Source: JAPULR01 sp965238215
GTDB lineage: Bacteria > Chloroflexota > Dehalococcoidia > Lucifugimonadales > GCA-2712585
Reading direction: 5' to 3'
NCBI GenBank assembly: GCA_965238215.1
Contig: OZ250180.1
Span: 1,488,001 to 1,552,000, forward strand
DNA length: 64,000 nucleotides
Positions 34,554 to 43,270 of this stretch are shown piece after piece. The notes under the pieces are model-generated. The model made no database searches and was not told where the DNA came from. It saw only the letters and a program-made list of their open reading frames with translations. Numbering within the stretch: position 1 is the first letter of the stretch; every line of letters starts with the position of its first letter. The position numbers and the translations under genes were made by a program.

Positions 34554-34589
34554 GAAGGCCCCTCATAGTGAGGGGCCTTCTTCTTTTTT
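34554..34589 (+). terminator. Intrinsic terminator after the selenoprotein gene
   Basis: A perfect 12-bp stem (GAAGGCCCCTCA at 34554-34565, complement at 34569-34580), 3-nt loop, then TTCTTTTTT. It separates the SelW-like gene from the cupin gene. Confidence 0.92.
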
Positions 34590-34645
34590 GTCCATTCCGC
34601 TAAGATGCGAAGAGATTTCTCAATGTCACCCAAGGAGCGAAGACC

Positions 34646-35155
34646 ATGAAGGGTATCCGACGCGTCATTACGGGAGTTGACCAGGACGGCCAGGACATCT
34701 TCAGCAGCGATGACCCCGCTCCATTCACCAAGGCCAGTGAAATTCTGGGTGGCTGGGCTGTCGATATCTGGGAGATGGCGTCGATCCCTCCGGGGCTATC
34801 AGACGACGGGGATCTCACCACCGGCGGGGGCTTCCCCAAGGCCGGGAGCCTGGTCTTTCGCATGGTCAAGCTGCCACCGGAGTCCGCCCTAAGGGAGAAC
34901 CCGGAGGAGGCCCGCGACTACATGGGAGGCGCGGTAGACCTGGACTCGGAAGACTTCGGCATGCACCGAAGCGACACCGTGGATATGATAATAATCCTCT
35001 CCGGGGAGGTATGGGCGAGGATGGGGAACGGCGACGAGACCCTTCTCAAGCCAGGAGACACGCTGATTCAGCGGGGCACGGTCCACACGTGGCTCAATCG
35101 GGGGACAGAGCCGTGTGTCATGGCTGCTGTGCTGGTGGGCACGGAACCCGCCTGA
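34646..35155 (+). CDS. Cupin-domain protein
   Basis: 169 residues. The cupin barrel begins near residue 95 with FGMHRSDTVDMIIILSGEVWA (first His and Glu/Gly pattern) and ends with GDTLIQRGTVHTWLNRG (second-motif His). The N-terminal ~90 residues (GGWAVDIWEMASIPPG, then LVFRMVKLPP) form a preceding beta region. Similar proteins are annotated only as cupins and may bind small carboxylates. SD AAGGAG upstream of the ATG. Confidence 0.82.
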   Translation: MKGIRRVITGVDQDGQDIFSSDDPAPFTKASEILGGWAVDIWEMASIPPGLSDDGDLTTGGGFPKAGSLVFRMVKLPPESALRENPEEARDYMGGAVDLDSEDFGMHRSDTVDMIIILSGEVWARMGNGDETLLKPGDTLIQRGTVHTWLNRGTEPCVMAAVLVGTEPA

Positions 35156-35257
35156 CAGCCCCGCCGAGTACGCCTTTCCTGTCATTCCACAACACACACC
35201 CTGTCTGTCACGCCAATACGCACCCCTCATCCGTCACTCCCAGGCTCCGCTAGGGAT

Positions 35258-35464
35258 CTAGTCCCCCTGATCTCGCCATTCCTCGCGGGGCCGACGGAAG
35301 ACCCACATACCGGCTCTCGTAGTCAACATCAGTTCTTGAATGCGCCGCCGTTTCCATTGAACATACATATATGCGGGCTTTCTCATTGACGGGTTCAGCA
35401 TCCGTTGATAGAGTAAGTCTGCGGTTATACCCACCAATTCAATCTTGATGGAGTCCTCAGACAC
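35258..35464 (-). CDS. Hypothetical protein (uncertain)
   Basis: A 68-residue frame with a GTG start and no clear SD. The sequence is basic in its C-terminal half (QWKRRRIQELML, FRRPREEWRD) and matches no family I know. It lies in an otherwise non-coding, AT-richer gap and may be spurious. Confidence 0.25.
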   Translation of the reverse strand: MSEDSIKIELVGITADLLYQRMLNPSMRKPAYMYVQWKRRRIQELMLTTRAGMWVFRRPREEWRDQGD

Positions 35465-35510
35465 AACTGAATATCTGGAAGCGTCGAACTAGGCGATACA
35501 CGTAGTAGGA

Positions 35511-35858
35511 ATGAACCGAGAAGTTCGATATATCGTCATATTCCTTGTTCAATTTCTGTTGCTTGCCGGTTTTCGCGTCTACCACGAACTAATCTCTAAT
35601 CCGACGGATGCACTGACCACGTTCATGGACGTCTTAGACGGCTTGGCGCCGGTTATCGTATTCGTCACGGCTTCGACGGTGTTGATACAAGAAGGGGGAG
35701 AAATGCTGGCAGAAAGATATCTCAAAAGGCGTCATGCAGAGGGTAAGGCGGAAGGTCGGGAAGAGGAACGCATACGGTGGGTGGAGTGGAACAACCGTCG
35801 CCTGAAGGCTGAGGCCGCCGGCAAGCCTTTCAATGAGTTGCCTCCCGATGAAGAGTAG
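35511..35858 (+). CDS. Small membrane protein with charged coiled C-terminus
   Basis: 115 residues. Two hydrophobic segments (about 7-22 and 43-60) are followed by a highly charged helix (MLAERYLKRRHAEGKAEG then REEERIRWVEWNNRR) and an acidic tail. The layout resembles small bacterial membrane proteins of unknown function. The C-terminal coding part (from about 35695) is repeated nearly exactly in the next feature. Confidence 0.55.
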   Translation: MNREVRYIVIFLVQFLLLAGFRVYHELISNPTDALTTFMDVLDGLAPVIVFVTASTVLIQEGGEMLAERYLKRRHAEGKAEGREEERIRWVEWNNRRLKAEAAGKPFNELPPDEE

Positions 35859-35935
35859 CAATGGATGGTTTCCAGTAGAAAAATACAGACGCGTCCGGAG
35901 AGAGTGAATTCTCCTTGGTCTTAGAAGGGGGAGAG

Positions 35936-36091
35936 ATGCTAGCAGAAAGATATCTCAAAAGGCGTCATGCAGAGGGCAAGAAGGAAGGTCGGGAAGAGGA
36001 ACGCATACGGTGGGTGGAGTGGAATAAGCGTCGCCTGAAGGCGGATGCAGAAGGCAATCCTTTCGACGAACCCCCGCCCGGCGAAGACTAG
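35936..36091 (+). pseudogene. Tandem partial duplicate of the preceding gene's C-terminus
   Basis: 51 codons (MLAERYLKRRHAEGKKEG onward) closely match the last third of the 35511-35858 product, including DNA just upstream (GAAGGGGGAGA). The membrane segments are missing. Substitutions are partly synonymous. Either a decaying duplicate or a short soluble paralogue using the internal ATG. Confidence 0.6.
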
Positions 36092-36171
36092 CCGACAACT
36101 CTGCAAGCGCCCGTGCCTTCACGGATACTTGCTTGAGCGCTACCACAATATAACCCCAGGAAGGTGATGCA

Positions 36172-38460
36172 GTGACGGATTATCAGCCCAACATGGTTCT
36201 GGCTACCAAGACCTTCAACGTTGTGGGCACACGCCCCATACGGCATGACGGTACGGACAAGGTGACGGGCGCCGCCAAATACGGCGCAGACTTCAATCCG
36301 GCCGTCCTCCTGCACGGCAAGGTGCTCCGAAGTCCCCACGCCCACGCAATTATCCGATCCATCGACACCTCAGCCGCAGAGTCACTGCCGGGCGTGAAAG
36401 CCGTCGTCACTAACCGGGACTTCGACTCCAAGCCCAGTGCGCCGGATTCTAAGATAGACTTGGGTGAAAGCGTAGCCAGCCTCAAGTTTCTTCGGGACAA
36501 CGTTCTCGCCAGCGACAAGGTCCTGTACAAGGGCCACGCCGTCGCTGCCGTTGCAGCCGACAGCCCGAACGTTGCAGAAGAGGCCGTATCTCTAATCAAG
36601 GTCGACTACGAGCCTCTGCCCGCAGTGCTTACAGCGCCCGAAGGCGCAGAAGAGGACGCCTCCCTTCTCCACAAAGGCCTCAAAACCCAAGAGATGGGCG
36701 TCGCGCATGGTAATGCCAGCAACGTGGCCAAGCGGTTCCGTCATACCCTGGGGGACGTGGAGGAAGGTTTCACCCAGGCCGACATAGTAATCGAGCGGGA
36801 GTTTAACACGAAGACCGTTCACCAGGGCTACATCGAGCCCCACGCCGCAGTTGCTTTCTGGAACCGGGACGGACGGCTCAGCATCTGGTGCAGCACCCAG
36901 GCACCCTTTGAGGTAAGGGCCACCGTTTCTCAGATGCTGGAAGTTCCCGTATCACAGATCAGGGTTGTGCCTATGGAGATAGGGGGCGGATTCGGAGGAA
37001 AGATTCCCGTCTATCTGGACCCCCTGGCCGCAATGCTCTCCCGCAAGACGGGCACGGCAGTGAAGCTGGTCATGTCCAGGCAAGAGGTGTTTGAAGGGAC
37101 GGGGCCAACGCCTGGTTCATATATGCAGCTGAAGATGGGCGCCACCAAAGAAGGGCGTATTGTCGCTGGGAAGGCTTACATGGCCTACGAAGCGGGCGCC
37201 TATCCCGGCTCTCCCGTCGACGCGGGCGCCGCGTGTCTCTTTGCTTGCTACGATATTCCCAACGTGGAGATTGAGGGTGTTGACGTTGTGGTGAACAAGC
37301 CAAAGACGGCAGCCTACCGAGCGCCGGGCGCCACTAACGCCGCGTTTGCCGCCGAGACAATCGTGGACGAATTGGCGGAGGCTCTAGGCATGGACGCGAT
37401 GGAGTTCCGCATGAAGAACACCTCCCGGATTGGCACCAGGCGGGCCGACGGCCCTGTGCATCGCAGTATGGGAATGCCGGAGCTTATGGAAGCCATGCGG
37501 GACCATCCCCACTGGAAGGCGCCTCTGGAAGGACCGAACCAGGGTAGGGGCGCCGCCGTCGGCTTCTGGTTCAACATCGGCATGCCGTCCAGCTGCGCCA
37601 TCAGCGTCTCCGCCGACGGCAAGGTGAACCTGGTGGAAGGCAACCCGGACATCGGAGGAACCAGGGCTTCCATCGCCATGCAGGCCGCCGAGGTTCTGGG
37701 CTTGCGGGCAGAGGACGTGAACCCCACCGTGGTTGACACGGACCTCATCGGATACACGGCCCTCACCGCCGGCAGCCGCACAACTTTTGCCACCGGCTGG
37801 GCAGCCTACCAGGCCGCCAACGAGGTCAAACGACAGATGATAGAGCGCGCCGCCGCCATCTGGGACGTGGATGCCGACAGCATTGAGCTCAAAGACGGTG
37901 TCTTCTCCTCCATAGTAGACCCGGAACTGCAGATGAGCTTCAAGGATTTGGCCGGTCGGCTGAACAGCACCGGCGGGCCTATCATGGGTTCCGCAACCAT
38001 CGACCCCAAGGGCGTGGGCGGCTCCGCCTCCGGCTGCATCGTTGACGTGGAGGTGGACCCGGAAACGGGCAAGGTGGACATTCTGCGGGTAACGTCTTTC
38101 CAGGACGCCGGCAAGGCCGTCCACCCCAGCTACGTGGAGGGGCAGATGCAGGGCGGCACCGTGCAGGGAATCGGCTGGGGCCTAAACGAGGAGTATTTCT
38201 ATAGCGACGACGGGCAGATGACCAACGGCACCTTCCTGGACTACCGTATGCCCACGTCGCTGGACCTGCCGATGATAGACACGGTGATAGTGGAGGTGCC
38301 CAACCCCGGCCACCCCTACGGAGTGCGGGGAGTGGGCGAAGCGTCCATCATCCCACCGCCCGCGGCCCTAGCCAACGCCATTTACCAAGCCATGGGCGCG
38401 CGAATGGAGACGCTGCCGATGAACCCCAACGCGATTTTTGAGGCCACCAACGGCGGGTAG
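36172..38460 (+). CDS. Xanthine-dehydrogenase-family molybdopterin-binding subunit (CoxL-like)
   Basis: 762 residues, GTG start with SD AGGAAGGTG. N-terminal domain RPIRHDGTDKVTGAAKYGAD; molybdopterin-binding segments EIGGGFGGKIPVYLDPLAA and QGYIEPHAAVAFWN; active-site loop AAYRAPGATNAAFAAE; C-terminal catalytic Glu in GVRGVGEASIIPPPAAL. The loop is not the AYRCSFR of true form I CO dehydrogenase, so the substrate is probably an aromatic, purine or other N-heterocycle. The FAD (CoxM) and 2Fe-2S (CoxS) subunits are not adjacent in this window. Confidence 0.9.
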   Translation: MTDYQPNMVLATKTFNVVGTRPIRHDGTDKVTGAAKYGADFNPAVLLHGKVLRSPHAHAIIRSIDTSAAESLPGVKAVVTNRDFDSKPSAPDSKIDLGESVASLKFLRDNVLASDKVLYKGHAVAAVAADSPNVAEEAVSLIKVDYEPLPAVLTAPEGAEEDASLLHKGLKTQEMGVAHGNASNVAKRFRHTLGDVEEGFTQADIVIEREFNTKTVHQGYIEPHAAVAFWNRDGRLSIWCSTQAPFEVRATVSQMLEVPVSQIRVVPMEIGGGFGGKIPVYLDPLAAMLSRKTGTAVKLVMSRQEVFEGTGPTPGSYMQLKMGATKEGRIVAGKAYMAYEAGAYPGSPVDAGAACLFACYDIPNVEIEGVDVVVNKPKTAAYRAPGATNAAFAAETIVDELAEALGMDAMEFRMKNTSRIGTRRADGPVHRSMGMPELMEAMRDHPHWKAPLEGPNQGRGAAVGFWFNIGMPSSCAISVSADGKVNLVEGNPDIGGTRASIAMQAAEVLGLRAEDVNPTVVDTDLIGYTALTAGSRTTFATGWAAYQAANEVKRQMIERAAAIWDVDADSIELKDGVFSSIVDPELQMSFKDLAGRLNSTGGPIMGSATIDPKGVGGSASGCIVDVEVDPETGKVDILRVTSFQDAGKAVHPSYVEGQMQGGTVQGIGWGLNEEYFYSDDGQMTNGTFLDYRMPTSLDLPMIDTVIVEVPNPGHPYGVRGVGEASIIPPPAALANAIYQAMGARMETLPMNPNAIFEATNGG

Positions 38461-38506
38461 GGACTACGGAAGGAACGGGGGATGACGCCATAGAGGAAAT
38501 ACGCCA

Positions 38507-39688
38507 ATGACAGACGGCTCCAAGCTGTTCAGGATAGACCCATCGACCCGCGACGCTACGTCTCTGCGGGAAGTGGATTTCGCCCAGTTGGGTCTCAGGG
38601 AGCGCAGCGACATTCAGGAGTGGGTGGCGGCGCATCCCGACATCCTAGGCGGCGACCTGCTAATAGTAGCCAAGGAGTTCAGTGGCTTCGACAGTACCAG
38701 CGAGAGGCTAGACCTTCTAGCCGTCGATTCCCAAGGCGCGCTTGTGGTCATCGAACTCAAGCGGGACGACAGCGGGGCGGACGCTTACTGGCAGGCCGTA
38801 AAATACGCTAGTTACTTACGTCACGCAAACGTAGATACTATCGCTGAAATGCTAGCCGACTACGCAGGGATATCCAAAGAGTACGCGGGAGACCGCCTGC
38901 TGAAACACCTTGACGCGGACGACCTTGAGTCCCTGAACAGGGAGCAGCGCATCATACTAGCAAGCCATAGATTTGCCCCGGAGGTGACCTCCGCCGTGCT
39001 GTGGCTAAACGACAAGTTCGCTGACGAAAGCCTGATTACCTGCGTCCAGTTGACCCCTTACCATGACGAGGATGCCGGTTCGCTGTATCTCCAAGCCAAC
39101 ACCATCATCCCATTGCCTGGAGAGGAAGAATACATAGTGCAGGTGGGGTCGAAAAATATAGCGGTGGGGAGCAGCGGCAGCAGCTTGGGAGAAAAGCTGA
39201 GCCGTACCTTCGCCCGCAATAGCAGCGATGAGGTGACACGCTTCTTCAGGCGGGTTCGTGACCTTGTGTTGTCCGAATTGTCACCGGGCGTCAAGCCTGA
39301 TAAGCATAGCAGATGGGCGGGCGGCACTAGCGATCGTTACTATAAGTTCTGGTATAAGCAGCCCCCATGGAAGAATTGGGGCTTTTCCTATGCCGCTTTC
39401 CTAGACCAACCTGATGCTGAGCATCCGGACATAAGGGTACGGGTGGGACTCGACTACTATAGTGCCGATTCCAAGCTAAAAAGTAGAGTAGAGGCTCTAC
39501 AGGTTCACGAAAACCAGGAGTTTGTAACTGAAGGGAGAGGCGCCGCCCTTTGGGTTAGGCACAACAGCAACACATTGGACGACGATTTCGCCAAGGCCAT
39601 CTCGTGGACATTTCGACAGTTCATCCAGAAAGTCACACCCGAGGTAGACGCCTTCATGGAAGAAGCGGCCAACCAGGAAGACGCTTAG
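38507..39688 (+). CDS. NucS-like PD-(D/E)xK nuclease domain protein
   Basis: 393 residues. The segment LGLRERSDIQEWVAAHPDILG then SERLDLLAVDSQGALVVIELKRDDSG displays the nuclease core Asp ... Glu-x-Lys and resembles the C-terminal nuclease domain of NucS and of many DUF91-like proteins. The C-terminal half (about 230-390) resembles the uncharacterised tail found on proteins of this group. It may be a repair or defence nuclease. It sits 46 bp downstream of the CoxL-like gene. Confidence 0.72.
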   Translation: MTDGSKLFRIDPSTRDATSLREVDFAQLGLRERSDIQEWVAAHPDILGGDLLIVAKEFSGFDSTSERLDLLAVDSQGALVVIELKRDDSGADAYWQAVKYASYLRHANVDTIAEMLADYAGISKEYAGDRLLKHLDADDLESLNREQRIILASHRFAPEVTSAVLWLNDKFADESLITCVQLTPYHDEDAGSLYLQANTIIPLPGEEEYIVQVGSKNIAVGSSGSSLGEKLSRTFARNSSDEVTRFFRRVRDLVLSELSPGVKPDKHSRWAGGTSDRYYKFWYKQPPWKNWGFSYAAFLDQPDAEHPDIRVRVGLDYYSADSKLKSRVEALQVHENQEFVTEGRGAALWVRHNSNTLDDDFAKAISWTFRQFIQKVTPEVDAFMEEAANQEDA

Positions 39689-39767
39689 GCGTAGATATTT
39701 TCCTCAGTAATTGGCTCCGTGGGAGGAATATGAGGCGAAGGGGGCCTGAGGCCACACCGGGGATGAA

Positions 39768-40169
39768 TCAGCGCATGATGACGTGCTGTACCACTACGCC
39801 TAACCCTGTTGCCCTTGCCAGCCGACCGTCCGCCGTCAAAAGTGGGATCCCATGTACGTGGGCGGTGGCGACGTAGAAGGCATCGTAGGCGCTTACGTTC
39901 TGATAGTATCGCCACGCTAAGGGGGCTAGTTCTCGGTGGGAAATGCGCTCCACTGGCCAGTGGGACAGATCATTGACCGCCGTCCGGGCCCGCGCTTCTT
40001 GCAGACGGCGCTGCAACACCGCGCGTCGTAGTACCGAGAGCACCTCTACGTCCATCAACTCCGGGGCCGCCAGCGATGCGTCCTCAATGATGTCGGCAAC
40101 GGTCAAGCCAAGGGGAGTCCTGAGTAGGTACTCCACGGCGATAGACGCGTCAACCACGTAGTGGCTCAC
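39768..40169 (-). CDS. vapC: VapC-type PIN-domain toxin
   Basis: 133 residues. First acidic motif YVVDASIAVEYLL, the middle Glu in LMDVEVLSVLRRA, and YDAFYVATAHVHGIPLLTAD with the later Asps. Predicted tRNA- or rRNA-cutting RNase. A GTG start (VSHYVVDAS) preceded by AGGGG makes it overlap the antitoxin by 20 nt, the normal arrangement. Confidence 0.88.
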   Translation of the reverse strand: MSHYVVDASIAVEYLLRTPLGLTVADIIEDASLAAPELMDVEVLSVLRRAVLQRRLQEARARTAVNDLSHWPVERISHRELAPLAWRYYQNVSAYDAFYVATAHVHGIPLLTADGRLARATGLGVVVQHVIMR

Positions 40170-40398
40170 CCAAACCCCTGGTAACGGAAGATCGCTCCTC
40201 CGCAAGAAGTTCCGCAGCTGGTATACCCAGGTCGGTCTTGGGTCGCTGGCCCAGCCGCTTCCGCCACTCCCACCGATCCAGCTCTCGCTGCACAGCCATT
40301 AACACCGCCGCGCTCATGGTGCAGTTGTTCTCCCGCGCGTGAAGGCGCAGACGGCGGTGTAGGTCTTCCGGCATGTTGCGTACTTGTAGATTGGCCAT
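40150..40398 (-). CDS. vapB: Arc/FitA-type antitoxin of VapC
   Basis: 82 residues: ribbon-helix-helix N-terminus (ANLQVRNMPEDLHRRLRLHA) with NCTMSAAVLMAVQREL helix, then an extended C-terminal region that would wrap the toxin. It precedes and overlaps vapC. Expected to repress its own operon. Start is the ATG of MANLQVRN. Confidence 0.87.
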   Translation of the reverse strand: MANLQVRNMPEDLHRRLRLHARENNCTMSAAVLMAVQRELDRWEWRKRLGQRPKTDLGIPAAELLAEERSSVTRGLGEPLRG

Positions 40399-40520
40399 GT
40401 GATGAAGATAGCATGAAGACTGCATGAAAACAAGCTGCTGAACACATCTACTAGTTAAGAGGGCCTGGGGATCTCCGTTGGAGGGGCGGGCAGCGCTGGA
40501 GCGGTATGCTAGGTCGTATT

Positions 40521-40727
40521 CTAGGCCAAGAACCTCATGATGGCGGCGACGGCGCCTAATCCAATTAGCTGAAGGCCGGCCAGGCCGATAACTACTTTGA
40601 GGAGGTCGCCCCGGATTCGGCCTTCCAGCAGCGCAATGTCAGCACTCAATGACTCTACGTCTGCTTTTGTTGCAAGGTGGGGAAGCCTAGCCTCTATGCT
40701 GGCGACTCTTTCCTCTATGGTGACGAT
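40521..40727 (-). CDS. Possible small coiled-coil/TM protein lacking a standard start
   Basis: The minus-strand frame reads IVTIEERVASIEARLPHL then ATKADVESLSADIALLE, followed by a hydrophobic helix (LLKVVIGLAGLQLIGLGAV) and a stop codon. This coiled coil plus C-terminal TM layout is a familiar small-protein type. An SD-like AAGGAG lies at 40732-40737, but no ATG, GTG or TTG follows at the right distance (ATC at 40727, GTC at 40724). It may start at a rare codon or be decaying. Confidence 0.4.
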   Translation of the reverse strand: MVTIEERVASIEARLPHLATKADVESLSADIALLEGRIRGDLLKVVIGLAGLQLIGLGAVAAIMRFLA

Positions 40728-40856
40728 ATTGCTCCTTAACAGCTAGCGTCGTCTCAATGCGCCAACATGGAAGATGATACGCCGGCGAATTACTTATAAG
40801 CATACTCCTATCGGAACAGGAATTCTGTACTCGTGCGCCACCATCCAAATCTAAAC

Positions 40857-42170
40857 CTAACCGGCGTGGGAGGGGCAGGTGGCGCAGGAGCGGGGGAGGC
40901 CACAGGGGGCGACTGTCGGCAGCAGCGTAGGGGCGAGCGAGAGCGGAGGTGTTGGGATTGGGGACGCTTTGATTTTTTCACGTTTCTCTGAGAAGCCAAG
41001 CCGAAGCTGCTTGGACCGCGGGGGACGGTGGCCGGGGAAGACCAGGAAGGGCCAAGCCCAGGACTTAACCACGCCCATGGCCTGCAGGTCCCGCCACGTG
41101 TCTATGCTGTGCCGGGACCTGTTCTGAAGGATCCGCTTAGCAGACGTTGGGCCAATGCCCGGCACTCGCAGAAGCCTATCCCTACCCGCGGCGTTGACGT
41201 CCACGGGGAAGGCTTCCACGTTCTCCAGGGCGATGGTCGTCTTCGGGTCAAACTCCAGCGGGAGAAAGCCGCCGGTATCGAAGGCCGGCATCAGCTCATC
41301 CTTGGGGAAGCCGTACATTCGACGCAGCCAGTCCATCTGATAGAGGCGATGGCTCCTCATAGGGGGAGTGGCCGGGTGCTCCTCCAGGGGCGTGTGGCGC
41401 ACGGGGTGGAAGGGGGCGTAGTAGACTCGCTTCAGGTTCCACTGGTCGTAGAGTTGGTCCACCCTGTCGAGGATATCCACGTCCGACTCGTCGGCGGCTC
41501 CTACGACCAGCTGGGTGGCCTGACCCACGGCGCCGTCGCTGCTGCTCTGGGTCAGACCGTGAATCCACTTCATAGGAGATAGGATGTCGCGCTCCAGATC
41601 CTTCATTGCGCTGAGCTTCTTCATGTGCTGGAGCGTGGGCGTTTCGATGTTCACGGACAGACGGGCGCCGAGGGCGTGGGCAGCTTCCACGTACTGGTAT
41701 TCCGTGCCGGGCATGACCTTGAGGTGGACGTAGCCCTTGAAGTCGTATTTCTTGCGAATTATCTCCACCACCCGCACCAGCCGCTCCGTGGTCTTGGAGC
41801 CGGTGCCCGCCACGCCGGAACTGAGGAAAAGGCCGTCGACGGTGTGACGCTGGTGAAGCTCCATGAAGGCCTTGGCCAGCTCGTCTACCTTGAAGGCGTG
41901 GCGTTTTCTGGGCACCCAGTGGCTGTTGGGACAGAAGGCGCAATCCATCTTGCAGAAGTCGGTGAACATCACACGGAAGAGATTGATGAACTTGCCGTTG
42001 GGCATCGAGGCCCGGTAGACGCCTGGGATGGGGTTCTTCTTGCGGGAGGAGTAGGGGCCTCGATAGGTCCCTGGACGGCGGGCCGCAGAGTCCGAGAGAA
42101 TGTCGTCGGTGGCCATTCCCCCAAGGATGTGCAGCTTCTCGTAGGTGTCCGGTTTCCGTTTGATTAGCAT
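40857..42170 (-). CDS. Radical SAM protein with C-terminal helix-hairpin-helix (DNA repair-linked type)
   Basis: 437 residues from the ATG preceded by AGGGGGCACA. Radical-SAM cluster CKMDCAFC (C-x3-C-x2-C) in MFTDFCKMDCAFCPNSHW; then GLFLSSGVAGTGSKTTERLV and IETPTLQHMKKLSAMKD; C-terminal HhH in LLRVPGIGPTSAKRIL. This matches the 'putative DNA modification/repair radical SAM' family, usually encoded next to an uracil-DNA-glycosylase-like partner. That partner is not visible here. The last ~45 residues are low-complexity Pro-rich. Confidence 0.85.
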   Translation of the reverse strand: MLIKRKPDTYEKLHILGGMATDDILSDSAARRPGTYRGPYSSRKKNPIPGVYRASMPNGKFINLFRVMFTDFCKMDCAFCPNSHWVPRKRHAFKVDELAKAFMELHQRHTVDGLFLSSGVAGTGSKTTERLVRVVEIIRKKYDFKGYVHLKVMPGTEYQYVEAAHALGARLSVNIETPTLQHMKKLSAMKDLERDILSPMKWIHGLTQSSSDGAVGQATQLVVGAADESDVDILDRVDQLYDQWNLKRVYYAPFHPVRHTPLEEHPATPPMRSHRLYQMDWLRRMYGFPKDELMPAFDTGGFLPLEFDPKTTIALENVEAFPVDVNAAGRDRLLRVPGIGPTSAKRILQNRSRHSIDTWRDLQAMGVVKSWAWPFLVFPGHRPPRSKQLRLGFSEKREKIKASPIPTPPLSLAPTLLPTVAPCGLPRSCATCPSHAG

Positions 42171-42292
42171 TGTGCCCCCTGGCAGTAGAGATAGAACAGT
42201 TATTCTATCATGATTAGAACGGATGTCAAGGGGCAGGAAGACGTTAGGAGAGGATCTTTCGGTTGTCCAGGTGCGGCAGTGGGTGGGCTTCT

Positions 42293-42338
42293 GGATTCCT
42301 GCGCTCGTCTTCACGGGGACAGGGTATTGCAGGAATGA
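42293..42338 (+). repeat. GGATTCC...GGAATGA palindrome split by nested hairpin
   Basis: Family E arms GGATTCCTGC (42293-42302) and GCAGGAATGA (42329-42338) are separated by 26 nt that include GTCTTCACGGGGACAGGG, a copy of the same nested unit seen at 51338, 56495, 57866 and 58154. The rest of the 42171-42544 gap is the 3' flank of the HGxxSK gene and holds no gene I can see. Confidence 0.65.
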
Positions 42339-42544
42339 GGGGAGGGGGATTGGGGGCAGATGTCGAAGTGGATTCGTTTAGAGGAAACGAAGGGGTTTGA
42401 GGGATTGGATTTTTTGCTCTCCAGGCGTGGGACCGATTCGTTATCAAAAGTGGAAATGGTGGTATTTGGGGTATTTCAGGCGTGGATCCAGGGGTTTTGA
42501 GGAGGTTATTCGTTTTTTTCTGACAGTGGAAACGAATGGCATAT

Positions 42545-42922
42545 TTAGCCGTAAATGTAACGTCGTTGGACGGCCATGAGCCTGGCGAGGGCGTGGACGG
42601 TTCGGAGGATGAGGTCGGGAGAAAGGGTTGGGTCGTTTAGGAGGGTGTTGAGCTTGACGCGGAGGAGGTTTATTTCCGGGCCAAGGTCTTTGAGGTCGTC
42701 GGCGTTTTCGAGTTGTTCAATCTGTTCGGGGGTGAAGTGTTTGGAGTAGAAGCCGTGCTTGCGGGCGTTCTGGTTGCCGGGCTGGGCGCCGCGCTTGGGC
42801 TTGGGCTTTTCTTCGTCATCGCTGCTGAGGTCATAGAAGGAGCCCTTGGGGGGTTCTTTGGGGCCTGGGAGTCTGTCGAGGAATTCTCGCATTTCTTTGC
42901 GTATTTCTTTCATGTCTTTCAT
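42545..42922 (-). CDS. Small 'GNQNARKHG-x-x-SK' protein, copy 2
   Basis: 125 residues, paralogue of the gene at 8990-9379. Shared blocks: MKDMKEIRKEMR, LDRLPGPKEPPKGSFYDLSS, GNQNARKHG, LRVKLNTLLNDP, SPDLI and the C-terminal QRRYIYG. The two copies differ mainly in the acidic linker and the middle helix, which suggests protein-level constraint. The C-rich leader (CTGCTACCCTCCCCCC before ATG) is identical in both and lacks an SD. It is flanked by palindromic repeats. Function unknown; a phage-derived DNA-binding protein is a guess. Confidence 0.7.
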   Translation of the reverse strand: MKDMKEIRKEMREFLDRLPGPKEPPKGSFYDLSSDDEEKPKPKRGAQPGNQNARKHGFYSKHFTPEQIEQLENADDLKDLGPEINLLRVKLNTLLNDPTLSPDLILRTVHALARLMAVQRRYIYG

Positions 42923-43270
42923 GGGGGGAGGGTAGCAGGGGGTGGGGATTTTGGGCAAGGGAGAGTTGGCATAGTGGGAGAGAGGGAGTGCGTCGGCAGC
43001 GAGGTCCTTCGACTCCGCTTTGCTGCGCTCGGAATTTGGAGAGTCAGTTGTTGGGAGGGAAGAACAGGGGCTGGTTTCAAACCAGCCCCTACGGGTTAAG
43101 GACTTGTATGACGGGGGAGGGTCAGGGATGGGTCCCCGCATTCGCGAGGACAACGGGAGGGGGTGGGGATTTATGGCAATGGGAAGATGGCACACTCGGG
43201 GGAGGGAGGGGTGCGTGATACAATCGGCATTAGGGGGTGAGTTGGGGAAGATTTGGGGGGATGAAGCACA
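42923..43270. repeat. Intergenic repeat cluster
   Basis: Contains the conserved HGxxSK leader (to about 42985), a family B unit (CCTTCGACTCCGC ... GCTCGGAAT, about 43005-43034), a palindrome GGGGCTGGTTTCAAACCAGCCCC (about 43068-43090) and a family A unit (43127-43153). No gene seen. Confidence 0.7.
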
